From Cypionkella psychrotolerans (GTDB lineage: Bacteria > Pseudomonadota > Alphaproteobacteria > Rhodobacterales > Rhodobacteraceae): a DNA stretch of 64,000 nt. Where the stretch lies: positions 1-64,000 of the forward strand of contig NZ_LGIC01000037.1 of the NCBI RefSeq assembly GCF_001294535.1. Direction: 5' to 3'. The translations under genes and the position numbers were made by a program. The first letter of the stretch is position 1. Every line of letters starts with the position of its first letter. This document shows, piece by piece, positions 7,813 to 15,868 of the stretch. The notes under the pieces were generated by a model. That model saw only the letters and a list, made by a program, of their open reading frames with translations. It searched no databases and was not told where the DNA came from.

Positions 7813-9474
7813 TTATGGCACGATGATCTCGGTGCGCTCGCCGGGTTTCACGCTGGCGGGGGTTTCGGTCTCGATGCCGTCTTTGGTGGTGACAATGCTG
7901 TAATCGCCGCCGGGCAGGGTGGTTTGGTCTTCAGCGTTGTAGTTGTGGAACACCGATTTGCGATTGCCGTTGATGTCTTTCTTGGCGGAGAAAATCTGCG
8001 CTTCGCTGGCACCGGGGGCGGTGTAGGCCAGAACGCCAGCCTCTAGGATCACTGCGACATCAGTCCGCGCGCCCGCTTTGATGCTGAACGGTACTTCGGC
8101 AGAGGCCGCACCCAGTTCGACATAGGCAATGTAATCCCCCGGCGAGAGTTTGGTTTGATTGCCGGTGCCGTAAGAGGTGGTCAGGTTTTCGCGGCTGCCA
8201 TCAATGCTTTTCTTGGCTGAGCGGATGCTGACCTGATGCGCGTTGCCTTCGATCAACATGCCCTCGACGTAATAGCCCTCAATCGCGGCGAGGCCGACTT
8301 GGATGATTTCATCCTTTTCCAGCAGCTGGCCGGGGGTGAGGGTCAGGGTTTCGGTTTGGCTGGCAAGTCCCAAACCTGCGGTCAGTGTGACCTCACCTGC
8401 GGGCAGATAGACGCGGGTATCGCCGTAATAGGTGGTGTTGACGCCGGATGTGGTGGTGAATTTCAAGCTGGCGTCGGGTTCAATCTCCCCACCTTCGGTG
8501 CCTTTCGGGTGCAGGATGACGCGGGCGGCGTTGACCACGACTTCTGGCGCGCTGAGGGTATCGGCGGTGAGGGTGATGTCGCTGGTCGTCTGCGCCGAAT
8601 CGAGGGTGGTGATCAGGCGGTAAGTGCCGGGCTCGATATAGCCTTTGAAATCATTGTATTCGGTGGTGACGCGGTCGCCCGTGGTGCCATCGGGATTGAT
8701 TGCATAAAGCTCCCAATTCACTTGCGAATTGTCATCGGGTTTCGGGATGCCGGGGGCCAGTAGTGCTTTGGGGGCGAAGTTGATTTCCAACTGCGTGGGC
8801 TTTGTGGGTTCGGGGGCTGGAACGGGTTCGGGCGCAGGCGCTGGTTCTGGCGCGGAGATCACAGTGGCTTGTAGCGCGACTGTCAGGCTATCCAGATCAT
8901 CGGCGGTGATATATTGGCCGCCTGTGTCTTCGGCGAGGCAGGCGACTTGCTTGCCTTCGTCCTTGGTCAAACCGAAGCCCACCACATGCGCAGTGAAATC
9001 AACGCCAGAGGATTCAAGCTCTTGCGCCAAGGCACAAGGGTCGCCTTCGCAGGTCTCAATGCCATCGGTGATCAGCACCACGGTGGCTTTTTCTTCGGTG
9101 GAATGCAACTCGGCGGCGGCGCGGCGCACGGCTTCGGTCAGCGGGGTTTTGCCGAGGAATTGCATCTTGGAAGCGGCATCGGAAATCGCCTGCGCGGTGC
9201 CTTTGGCTGGCGCGACGATGGTTTCAATGTCGTCGCAAGAACCTTTATCGCGGTGACCATAGGCGATCAGACCGAGTTCGGTATCGGCGGGAATGGTTTT
9301 CAGCACTTCGGCCAAAGCCTCACGCGCGATTTCAAGTTTGGGTTTTCCGTCGATCTGGCCCCACATCGAGCCTGAGCCATCCAGAACGATGATGGTGCGG
9401 CCATCGGCTGCCGCGAGGGCGGGCAGGCATAGTAAAAACAACGCAATAGTGCGCAGAATGGCAAAAAGTCGCAT
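7813..9474 (-). CDS. Secreted von Willebrand factor type A domain protein
   Basis: A 553-residue protein with an N-terminal signal peptide (MRLFAILRTIALFLLCLPALAAADG), so periplasmic or exported. A VWA domain follows at once, with the metal-site motif DGSGSMWG and further conserved acidic positions (VVLITDGIETCEGDPC). A Pro/Glu/Ala linker (PAPEPVPAPEPTKP) leads to beta-rich C-terminal repeats; two units of about 70 residues each contain SAKKxIxGxR and PGxY. An upstream in-frame ATG exists but would place 16 odd residues before the signal peptide, so 9474 is preferred. VWA proteins mediate metal-dependent protein contacts; the partner is unknown and no operon is evident. Confidence 0.8.
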   Translation of the reverse strand: MRLFAILRTIALFLLCLPALAAADGRTIIVLDGSGSMWGQIDGKPKLEIAREALAEVLKTIPADTELGLIAYGHRDKGSCDDIETIVAPAKGTAQAISDAASKMQFLGKTPLTEAVRRAAAELHSTEEKATVVLITDGIETCEGDPCALAQELESSGVDFTAHVVGFGLTKDEGKQVACLAEDTGGQYITADDLDSLTVALQATVISAPEPAPAPEPVPAPEPTKPTQLEINFAPKALLAPGIPKPDDNSQVNWELYAINPDGTTGDRVTTEYNDFKGYIEPGTYRLITTLDSAQTTSDITLTADTLSAPEVVVNAARVILHPKGTEGGEIEPDASLKFTTTSGVNTTYYGDTRVYLPAGEVTLTAGLGLASQTETLTLTPGQLLEKDEIIQVGLAAIEGYYVEGMLIEGNAHQVSIRSAKKSIDGSRENLTTSYGTGNQTKLSPGDYIAYVELGAASAEVPFSIKAGARTDVAVILEAGVLAYTAPGASEAQIFSAKKDINGNRKSVFHNYNAEDQTTLPGGDYSIVTTKDGIETETPASVKPGERTEIIVP

Positions 9475-9625
9475 CACAGAATCCTTGGAAATGACACAGC
9501 GGAATGGCGTCAGACTAGCCAAGCTTGCAGCAAACGCAAAGGGCCTTGCAGATTGCGCTGCAAGACCCTTCCACTGGCCGGACTAAGTGGGGACTTTGGA
9601 CAGGCCGACCTGTGTTGCACCTGAA

Positions 9626-9661
9626 ACGGCGGGTGTGCTGGGAGCTGGCCCGCCGTTTTTT
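9626..9661. terminator. Hairpin after the fasciclin gene, probably bidirectional terminator
   Basis: An eight-pair stem (ACGGCGGG / CCCGCCGT at 9626-9633 and 9649-9656) has T6 on its plus-strand side. It sits directly downstream of the fasciclin stop codon on the minus strand. A second hairpin (CTTGCAG / CTGCAAG near 9547-9564) lies between it and the VWA gene. Nothing else is seen in 9475-9668. Confidence 0.6.
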
Positions 9662-9668
9662 GGGTTGT

Positions 9669-10229
9669 TTACATCTTCGGCAGCATCACCGTGTCGATCA
9701 CATGGATCACGCCGTTCGACTGTTTCACGTCCGCTTGGGTGACGGTGGCGACATTGCCCATCTCATCAGTCAGTTTGATCATGTCACCTTCGTAGGTGGC
9801 TTGCAGGGTGCAGCCGCCCAAAGTCGGCACCGGATGGGTGCCCTTGTCATCGGCGATCATGCCCTTCAGCGCGTCCGACATCACTTCTTTGCCGACAACG
9901 TGGCAGGTCAGGATTTTGACCAGTGTGTCCTTGTTCTCGGGCTTGAGCAGGGTCTCAACGGTGCCTGCGGGCAGTTTGGCGAAAGCGTCATTGGTGGGCG
10001 CGAAAACGGTGAAGGGGCCTGCGCCCGACAGGGTTTCAGCCAGACCAGCGGCGGTCACGGCTGCGACGAGGGTGGTGTGGTCTTTCGAGTTCACCGCGTT
10101 CTCAACAATGTTTTTCTCGGGGAACATCTCGGCACCACCGACCATCGGATTTTCGGCCAGCGCCATGCCGGACGAGAGCGCCAGAAACGCGGTTGCCATT
10201 GCGGCTTTGACCATATTGGAAGCGTTCAT
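9669..10229 (-). CDS. Exported fasciclin (FAS1) domain protein
   Basis: The 186-residue protein has a signal peptide ([26 protein letters not shown]) and one FAS1 domain with the conserved H1 box ([18 protein letters not shown]) and H2 box ([13 protein letters not shown]). FAS1 proteins are secreted or surface adhesins or matrix proteins. The start is chosen at the ATG preceded by AGAGGTAAC. It lies just after a sigma factor/anti-sigma pair on the same strand but is separated from it by a strong hairpin, so it probably has its own promoter. A SigK-RskA pair beside a FAS1 gene recalls the mycobacterial SigK regulon (mpt70/mpt83). Confidence 0.9.
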   Translation of the reverse strand: MNASNMVKAAMATAFLALSSGMALAENPMVGGAEMFPEKNIVENAVNSKDHTTLVAAVTAAGLAETLSGAGPFTVFAPTNDAFAKLPAGTVETLLKPENKDTLVKILTCHVVGKEVMSDALKGMIADDKGTHPVPTLGGCTLQATYEGDMIKLTDEMGNVATVTQADVKQSNGVIHVIDTVMLPKM

Positions 10230-10253
10230 CGTGTTACCTCTTGTTGGTTTTAG

Positions 10254-10270
10254 GGCAAGACCGTCTTGCC
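10254..10270. promoter_or_regulatory. 17-bp perfect palindrome in the fasciclin leader
   Basis: GGCAAGAC-C-GTCTTGCC lies between the upstream terminator and the ribosome binding site of the fasciclin gene. It could be an operator or an RNA hairpin in the leader; no T-run follows it on the minus strand. Confidence 0.4.
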
Positions 10271-10290
10271 TCATGCCGAAGTAACGAAAG

Positions 10291-10316
10291 GGGCGGCTGA
10301 GAAGTTTCAGCCGCCC
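10291..10316 (-). terminator. Terminator after the anti-sigma factor gene
   Basis: On the minus strand a ten-pair stem (GGGCGGCTGA / TCAGCCGCCC) with a six-base loop is followed by CTTTCGTT. It separates the sigma/anti-sigma transcript from the fasciclin gene. Confidence 0.7.
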
Positions 10317-10374
10317 GGATTTATTTTTGATTATTTTTGCAGAAGATAAGTTTTTATCTGAAACGCTTGGCTTT

Positions 10375-11028
10375 TCAGATGTTCTTCAGTGGCCCTGCCG
10401 CAAGGATCGGCCCGGTCGGTTTGCCATCCGGCCCGCCACCTTTGGGTTCCAGCGTGATCGCCAGCACATAACCTGCGGCAGCTTTGGGGGCGGGGATCGT
10501 CACCGACGCTTCGGACAGCACGCCGAGTGAGACCGGAGCCTTGTCGCCTTCGATAATCCACAGCTCGTAATCCTTGCCCGCTTCGGCATCGGTGCCAGCG
10601 GTGCGGGTCAAGGTCAGTTGATCACCCGCAATGGCGGCTGCGTAGCGCAGCGGAGAGGCTTCGGCGGAAAGCTCGGCGGTCATGGTCGGGGCAGGAGGCG
10701 CGGGCGGGGGCAGCATGACAAAGGCAGCGACGGCAATCGCACCTGCGGTCAAAGCGCCCGCAACCCAACCAAACCAGCGGCGGGATTTCGGCGCTTGCGG
10801 GAACAGCCGCGCCTCAATTTGCGGCAGCAGGTTGGGGGCTTCGGCCTCGGCGTAGTCTTCGTTCAGATCGGACAGGCGGTTTTGCCAGTCATTGACCAAG
10901 GCGGCAAAGCCTGCGTCAAGGCGCAGCCGCGCCTCGGCAGCGCTGCGTTCGGCCAGATCGAGGCTGCCCAGCACATATTCGGCGGCCAGAGCCTCATCTT
11001 CGGGCAGATCAAGGGGAGTGCTGGTCAT
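10375..11028 (-). CDS. Anti-sigma factor of RskA/anti-sigma-K type
   Basis: The 217-residue protein has a cytoplasmic N-terminal region ([25 protein letters not shown], the anti-sigma fold of the RskA group), one transmembrane helix at about residues 80-102 ([19 protein letters not shown]) and a C-terminal periplasmic domain (DUF2337/RskA C-terminal type, with [19 protein letters not shown]). No HxxxCxxC zinc motif is seen. It should hold the sigma factor encoded just upstream until an envelope or redox signal releases it. The ATG overlaps the sigma factor stop as ATGA, so the two are translationally coupled. Confidence 0.88.
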   Translation of the reverse strand: MTSTPLDLPEDEALAAEYVLGSLDLAERSAAEARLRLDAGFAALVNDWQNRLSDLNEDYAEAEAPNLLPQIEARLFPQAPKSRRWFGWVAGALTAGAIAVAAFVMLPPPAPPAPTMTAELSAEASPLRYAAAIAGDQLTLTRTAGTDAEAGKDYELWIIEGDKAPVSLGVLSEASVTIPAPKAAAGYVLAITLEPKGGGPDGKPTGPILAAGPLKNI

Positions 11029-11564
11029 TGCTCCATGCACTCCTTCAGTTTCAGCAGGCTGCGCCGCAGCCAAGTGCGCATGGTGTTCAAGGGCACGTTA
11101 AACTGGGCGGCGAGGTCGAGATAGGAGGTGCCCGTCAGATAGGCCCCACGCAGGGCGGCGGCTTTGTCGGCCTCCAGCGTCTCAAAGCATTGGTTGATGC
11201 GTTTGGCCTCACCTACGGCAATTAGCCGGGTTTCGGCGCGGGGGGTGGTGTCGATCACCGCGTTCATCGCATCTTCATCATCGGATTGGATTTCACGCCG
11301 CGACCGCAGCCGGTCAATCGCATGGTTGCGGGCCAAGGCGATCAGCCAGGTCATGCCACGGCCTTTATCGGCGTCATACCGATTTGCCCGCAGCCATACC
11401 CGTGTGAACACCTCTTGCAACGCATCCTCCGCTTCTGCCCGGTTTCCCAAGATACGCAAGAGTACGCCCATAAGTTTCGCGGAAGCATCGGAATAGATCG
11501 CACGGAACGCCGCACGGTCTTGTGCGGCGATCTTTCCCAGCAAGTCAGCAATCGGATCATCCAT
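11025..11564 (-). CDS. ECF RNA polymerase sigma factor, SigK-like
   Basis: An extracytoplasmic-function sigma factor (179 residues) with region 2 (EDALQEVFTRVWLRANRYDADKGRGMTWLIALARNHAIDRLRSR) and region 4 (YLTGTSYLDLAAQFNVPLNTMRTWLRRSLLKLKECM) complete. The partner anti-sigma gene overlaps its 3' end. The start at 11564 gives the usual MDDPIADLLGKIAAQDRAAF opening; a 12-codon upstream extension is possible but unlikely. The gene begins 33 bases after the stop of the ASKHA protein gene, so its promoter may lie inside that gene or it may be cotranscribed. Confidence 0.92.
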   Translation of the reverse strand: MDDPIADLLGKIAAQDRAAFRAIYSDASAKLMGVLLRILGNRAEAEDALQEVFTRVWLRANRYDADKGRGMTWLIALARNHAIDRLRSRREIQSDDEDAMNAVIDTTPRAETRLIAVGEAKRINQCFETLEADKAAALRGAYLTGTSYLDLAAQFNVPLNTMRTWLRRSLLKLKECMEQ

Positions 11565-11596
11565 AGCCGCTGAAGCTAGCGTAGCCAGTGCCGAGG

Positions 11597-13654
11597 TCAA
11601 CCCCGCCTGCGCCGCCCGCCTGCACCGCCCGAGCCCGAGGTGTTGAAACTGACATGCGGCAGGGTGACGATTTTCGACAGCTCTGGGAAGGTATCGACGG
11701 CGTTCGGGATGGCAGAGGCGTTGACGAAGTGTTCCTGAAAGCGCGGCTCGATGGCGGTTTCGACCTTGTGGATTTGATGCACGGTGGCCTCGATATAATC
11801 ACGGGCGGCGACATTGCACAAAGCGATGCGCGCGCCGGTGCCTGCGGCGTTGCCTGCCGAGATCACCTTATCCAACGGCACATCCGGGATCATGCCCAAA
11901 ACCATCGCGTGTTTCGGGCTGATATGCGCGCCAAACGCGCCTGCAAGCACGACCTTTTCCACGGTTTCAATGCCCATCTCATCCATCAACAGCTTGGCCC
12001 CGGCGTAAAGTGCCGCCTTGGCGAGTTGGATGGCGCGGATATCGCCTTGGGTGACAGTGATCATCGGGCCGCCCGTGGCAGTGCCATCGTGCAGCACATA
12101 GGAATGGGTGCGGCCTTCGGGAATACAGCGCGGCGTTCCGGTTTGATCGGCTCCACCGACAAGGCCGCCCTGATCGACAAGGCCCGCCATGCGCATCTCA
12201 GCCACCGCCTCGATGATACCCGAGCCGCAGATGCCGGTGATGCCGGTGCCAGCGGTGGCAGCGGCAAAGCCCGCATCAGTTGACCACAGATCAGAGCCGA
12301 TCACACGGAAGCGCGGCTCCTTGGTGATCGGGTCGATTTCCACCCGCTCAATCGCACCGGGGGCGGCGCGTTGACCGCTTGAGATTTGCGCACCCTCAAA
12401 GGCGGGGCCGGTGGGCGAGGAACAGGCCAGAACGCGGGTTTCGTTGCCAAGCAGCAGTTCGGCATTGGTGCCGACATCGACGATCAGCACCATGTCTTTC
12501 GACTTGTTGGGTTCTTCCGACAAAGCCACCGCAGCGCAATCAGCACCGACATGGCCAGCGATGCAGGGCAGGATATAGACGCGGGCGGCGGGGTTGACAG
12601 CCTTAATGTCGAGATCAGCCGCATCCAGCACCAAGCTGCCAGATGTTGCCAGCGCGAACGGCGCTTGACCCAATTCGACCGGATCAATCCCCAGCAACAA
12701 ATGGTGCATCACCGGGTTGCAGACAAACACAAGTTCGTAAATCGAAGCGGGATCAATCTTTGCCGAGGTCGAGACCGACTGCACAAGACCGTTCAGCGCA
12801 GTGCGCACGGCGGCCGTCATTTCGACGTCACCACCGGGGTTCATCATCGCGTAGGAGACCCGGCTCATCAGATCTTCGCCGAAGCGGATCTGTGGGTTCA
12901 TCACGCCTGACGAGGCCAGAACCGAGCCGTCGCGCAAGTCGCAAAGGTGGCCGGCGATTGTGGTCGATCCAATATCAACGGCAAGGCCGTACAGCGCTCC
13001 CTCATGAAAGCCCGGCCAGATATCAAGGATGCGGTGGCGGGCGTCGTGATTGCCCTTGTGCAGCGCCACGGTGACTTTCCATGCGCCCTTGCGCAAAGCC
13101 GGTTGCAAACGGCGCAGAATCGGCAGTTCAGCCGCCACTTCACCGACGCCCCATTGCTCTTGCAGCGCGGTGACAAGGCGTTCGAAATCACCGGAGGGTT
13201 CGTGCATGTCGGGCTCGGCAACTTCGACGTAAAGCGCACGGGTGGCCGGGTCCATCACGATATCGCGCTGCGAGGCCGACTTGCGGATCACCTGTTTATG
13301 CACCTGAGATTCCGGCGGCACGTCGATGACGACGTCGCCCATCACGCAAGCCTGACAGCCCAGACGACGGCCCTCCATCATGCCACGCTTGGATTTATAA
13401 CGCTCTTCAACGCTATTCCATTCGGTCAAAGCATCCGCCTCAACAGTGACGCCATGTTTGGAAAACTCGCCATAGCCCGGCGTGATCTGGCATTTCGAAC
13501 AAATCCCGCGCCCGCCGCAGACGCTGTCCAGATCGACGCCCAACTGCCGGGCGGCGGTCAGCACTGGCGTTCCATGCGCAAAGCGTCCGCGCTTGCCCGA
13601 GGGGGTGAAGATGACGAGTGCGTCTTCGATGGTGACTTGTGCGGCTTCGGTCAT
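11597..13654 (-). CDS. Ferredoxin/ASKHA-domain protein, corrinoid-activating (RACo/RamA-like)
   Basis: A 685-residue DUF4445-type protein. The N-terminus is a [2Fe-2S] ferredoxin domain with Cys at about residues 46, 52 and 55 (CGGRGICSKC) and 100 (RLGCQACV). The C-terminal two thirds form an actin-like ASKHA ATPase fold (GLAVDIGSTTIAGHL; LIVDVGTNAELLL; LAGAFGAHISP). Such proteins use ATP to reduce inactive Co(II) corrinoid proteins back to Co(I) for methyl transfer. No methyltransferase or corrinoid protein gene is next to it, so its partner must be elsewhere. The very C-terminus is an unusual Gly/Arg tail (SGSGGAGGRRRRG). A cupin gene lies just upstream on the same strand, 12 bases away. 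Confidence 0.85.
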   Translation of the reverse strand: MTEAAQVTIEDALVIFTPSGKRGRFAHGTPVLTAARQLGVDLDSVCGGRGICSKCQITPGYGEFSKHGVTVEADALTEWNSVEERYKSKRGMMEGRRLGCQACVMGDVVIDVPPESQVHKQVIRKSASQRDIVMDPATRALYVEVAEPDMHEPSGDFERLVTALQEQWGVGEVAAELPILRRLQPALRKGAWKVTVALHKGNHDARHRILDIWPGFHEGALYGLAVDIGSTTIAGHLCDLRDGSVLASSGVMNPQIRFGEDLMSRVSYAMMNPGGDVEMTAAVRTALNGLVQSVSTSAKIDPASIYELVFVCNPVMHHLLLGIDPVELGQAPFALATSGSLVLDAADLDIKAVNPAARVYILPCIAGHVGADCAAVALSEEPNKSKDMVLIVDVGTNAELLLGNETRVLACSSPTGPAFEGAQISSGQRAAPGAIERVEIDPITKEPRFRVIGSDLWSTDAGFAAATAGTGITGICGSGIIEAVAEMRMAGLVDQGGLVGGADQTGTPRCIPEGRTHSYVLHDGTATGGPMITVTQGDIRAIQLAKAALYAGAKLLMDEMGIETVEKVVLAGAFGAHISPKHAMVLGMIPDVPLDKVISAGNAAGTGARIALCNVAARDYIEATVHQIHKVETAIEPRFQEHFVNASAIPNAVDTFPELSKIVTLPHVSFNTSGSGGAGGRRRRG

Positions 13655-13666
13655 GGCATCCTCACT

Positions 13667-14044
13667 TCAGGCGAACGTATAGGCGATATCGGGGAAGGCA
13701 TCGGCGGCGAACGTATAGAACCAGCGCACCGGTTGGTCGGCGGCCAGCACTCCATGCACGGCATCGCCGGGAATGAAAAGAGCCACGCCGGGTTTGAGGC
13801 AGTGGGCGGCGCCGTTGATCTGCACATCGACCTCGCCTTCAAGGCCGAAATAGAGCTCTGGCTGCGGGTGAGAGTGCAGGGCGAAAGTGTCACCCTTGGC
13901 CATGATGGCGATGCCAGCGACGATGGATGTGCTGTTGGTGACATCGCCAGAGATCAGGGTTTTCCAGGCAATTTTGCCACGCGCCGGATCAGCCCATGTC
14001 TCGGTAGGGCAGTCGGCTTGATCGACCAGAACCGGGGCAGACAT
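13667..14044 (-). CDS. Small cupin-domain protein
   Basis: A single-domain cupin of 125 residues. Motif 1 is HSHPQPELYFGLEGEVDV, giving the metal ligands H, H and E, and motif 2 is PGDAVHGVLAADQPVRWFY with the last His. It probably binds a divalent metal; cupins of this size include DMSP lyases, isomerases and ligand sensors. The sequence alone does not decide between them. It is 12 bases upstream of the ferredoxin/ASKHA gene on the same strand, so the two are probably cotranscribed. Confidence 0.75.
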   Translation of the reverse strand: MSAPVLVDQADCPTETWADPARGKIAWKTLISGDVTNSTSIVAGIAIMAKGDTFALHSHPQPELYFGLEGEVDVQINGAAHCLKPGVALFIPGDAVHGVLAADQPVRWFYTFAADAFPDIAYTFA

Positions 14045-14140
14045 ACGAACCTCATGCTTTCATTTTAGCAACTCTACGCGGCGGCGGGGCGGTCACATGC
14101 CTGTTCGCGGCATTACAGCGCCGGTCCGCGCCGTCTGGCG

Positions 14141-14581
14141 CTAGCGGGTGGCGCAATAGCTGCCGGGCATCACCGTGGCGATCAGCTGTTGCAGTGGCAA
14201 GGGCAGGGTGGTGCCCTGCGCCTGATAGCGGCCCGAGGCAAGGCTGCCATCGACATTCGCCCGCCAGTCCACCGTCAGATAGGGCGGTTGCAGGCGCGGC
14301 AGCGTCAACGGGTTGGCAGAGGGGATTTCACCGGTCAGAAAGCCCGCAACACCGTGCAGCAGCGCCTGATCCTCGTCTTCGTTGGCCCACCAATGATAGC
14401 TGCGCAGATTTTGGAACCCGAGCCCTTTGGTGGCTATGGTGTTGATCTGACGATCTTGCAGACGTATCGCGCAGTAGATCACTGCATCTGGATTGGGATT
14501 GGGCACAAACTGCACAATGATGCTCTGCGCCGGGGCGGGCGTTGCAAGGGCGAGCGCTATGATCGCTGCCCCGGAGTGCAT
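14141..14581 (-). CDS. Hypothetical exported protein
   Basis: A 146-residue protein with a short signal peptide (MHSGAAIIALALATPAPAQS). The mature part contains a Trp/acid-rich patch (SYHWWANEDEDQALLHGVAGFLTGE) and two cysteines near the ends (YCAIRLQ and SYCATR) that could form a disulfide. No family is recognised. Its start lies two bases from the stop of the dCTP deaminase gene upstream, so it is probably cotranscribed with it; a link in function is not evident. Confidence 0.65.
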   Translation of the reverse strand: MHSGAAIIALALATPAPAQSIIVQFVPNPNPDAVIYCAIRLQDRQINTIATKGLGFQNLRSYHWWANEDEDQALLHGVAGFLTGEIPSANPLTLPRLQPPYLTVDWRANVDGSLASGRYQAQGTTLPLPLQQLIATVMPGSYCATR

Positions 14582-14583
14582 GG

Positions 14584-15669
14584 CTAATCGGTTCTGAACT
14601 GTTTGGCCAACTTCAACCCCTGTCCTTGGTAGTTCGAGGCGATCTCTCGACCATACAACGACTCAGGGCGCTCGGCCATCTTTTCATAGACGAGGCGGCC
14701 GACGATCTGGCCATGTTCCAGCACAAAGGGAGCTTCGTGGCAGCGCACTTCCAGCACACCGCGCGAGCCCGCACCACCCGCCTCGGCATGGCCGAAACCG
14801 GGGTCAAAGAAGCCTGCGTAATGCACGCGGAATTCGCCGACCATGGCAAGGAAAGGGGCCATTTCGGCGGCATAATCCGGTGGTATGGTGACGGCTTCGC
14901 GGCTGACCAGAATATAGAACGCGCCGGGGTCGAGGATGATGCGGCCGTTTTGGGAGTGGATTTCCTCCCAAAACTCCGAGGCTTGGTAATGGCCGATCTT
15001 GTCGAGATCAACGACGCCGGTATGCGGTTTGGCGCGGTAGCCGACGAGATCGCCTTTGGATGGCTTGAGATCAACCGAGAAGCCGAGGCCTTCGGAGATC
15101 AGGGCTTCACCCGACACAAGCGGTTCTTGGGCGTTTAGCGCGGTCAACTCGGCGTCCGACAGCACGGCTTGACCTTGGCGGAAGCGGATCTGGTTTAGGC
15201 GTTGGCCGGCGCGCACCAGCACTGAGAACGACTTCGGGCAGACCTCGGCATAAAGCGGGCCGTGATAACCTTCGGCGATGCGATCAAATTCGGTGCCGCC
15301 GTCGGTGATCAGGCGGGTCAGCAGATCAAGCCTGCCGGTGGAGGATTTGGCATTGGCGACGGCGGTGATGCCTGGGGGCAGGGCAAGGCTTTCCATCAAG
15401 GGCACGACATAGACGCAGCCTTTTTCCAGCACCGCCCCTTGGGTGAGGTCTATGCGGTGCATCTCAAATTCTGCAATGCGGTCAGAGGCTTTGCGGCCTT
15501 TGCCGATCAGGAACGAGGCGCGGACACGGTAGGCGACGTTACCAAGACGCAGATCAAGGCTGGCGGGCTGGATTTGCTCGGGGATGATCGCCGGGCTGGC
15601 GGTGATCGCGCCGCTGGCGATCAGGCCGCGCAGGGCTTGGGCAGGTAGCACGCCGGGTTGGCTCATCAC
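14584..15669 (-). CDS. dcd: dCTP deaminase, long two-domain alphaproteobacterial form
   Basis: Deaminates dCTP to dUTP, feeding dTMP synthesis. The usual Dcd is about 190 residues; this one is 361 and looks like two dUTPase-fold halves in tandem. The first half has PASLDLRLGNVAYRV and NAKSSTGRLDLLTRLITDG with YAEVCPKS; the second has PGAFYILVSREAV, GFFDPGFGHAEAGGAGSRG and LEVRCHEAPFVLEHGQIVG. In the enteric enzyme the catalytic Glu lies in the LEF segment; the matching positions here are AEV and LEV, and which half is catalytic is not settled by sight. Long versions are normal in this group of bacteria. Confidence 0.85.
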   Translation of the reverse strand: MMSQPGVLPAQALRGLIASGAITASPAIIPEQIQPASLDLRLGNVAYRVRASFLIGKGRKASDRIAEFEMHRIDLTQGAVLEKGCVYVVPLMESLALPPGITAVANAKSSTGRLDLLTRLITDGGTEFDRIAEGYHGPLYAEVCPKSFSVLVRAGQRLNQIRFRQGQAVLSDAELTALNAQEPLVSGEALISEGLGFSVDLKPSKGDLVGYRAKPHTGVVDLDKIGHYQASEFWEEIHSQNGRIILDPGAFYILVSREAVTIPPDYAAEMAPFLAMVGEFRVHYAGFFDPGFGHAEAGGAGSRGVLEVRCHEAPFVLEHGQIVGRLVYEKMAERPESLYGREIASNYQGQGLKLAKQFRTD

Positions 15670-15684
15670 TTTATCCTCTAAACG

Positions 15685-15718
15685 AAAACGCCCGCGCTGC
15701 TGGTTGGCAGGCGGGCGG
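15685..15718 (-). terminator. Terminator of the tRNA-Pro transcript
   Basis: On the minus strand CGCCCGC / GCGGGCG plus an inner GCAG / CTGC stem (15689-15717) is followed by TTTTCGTTT. It lies 10 bases after the tRNA on its strand and just before the dcd gene. Confidence 0.75.
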
Positions 15719-15727
15719 TTTTCGATT

Positions 15728-15805
15728 TGGTCGGGCCAGAGAGATTCGAACTCTCGACCTTCCGCCCCCCAGACGGACGCGCTAACCAGGCTGCGCTATG
15801 GCCCG
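15728..15805 (-). tRNA. tRNA-Pro(GGG)
   Basis: Minus strand: acceptor stem CGGGCCA / TGGCCCG, D-arm GCGC...GCGC, anticodon loop CTGGGGG (anticodon GGG), a T-arm with GTTCGAATC, discriminator A and encoded CCA. All arms pair. It decodes CCC and CCU proline codons. A strong terminator follows. Confidence 0.95.
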
Positions 15806-15868
15806 ACACGCGGTCTTCATACTGATATTCCGCGCAGGAGCAAGCAGGAAAGCGCAAGGCGATCAATG

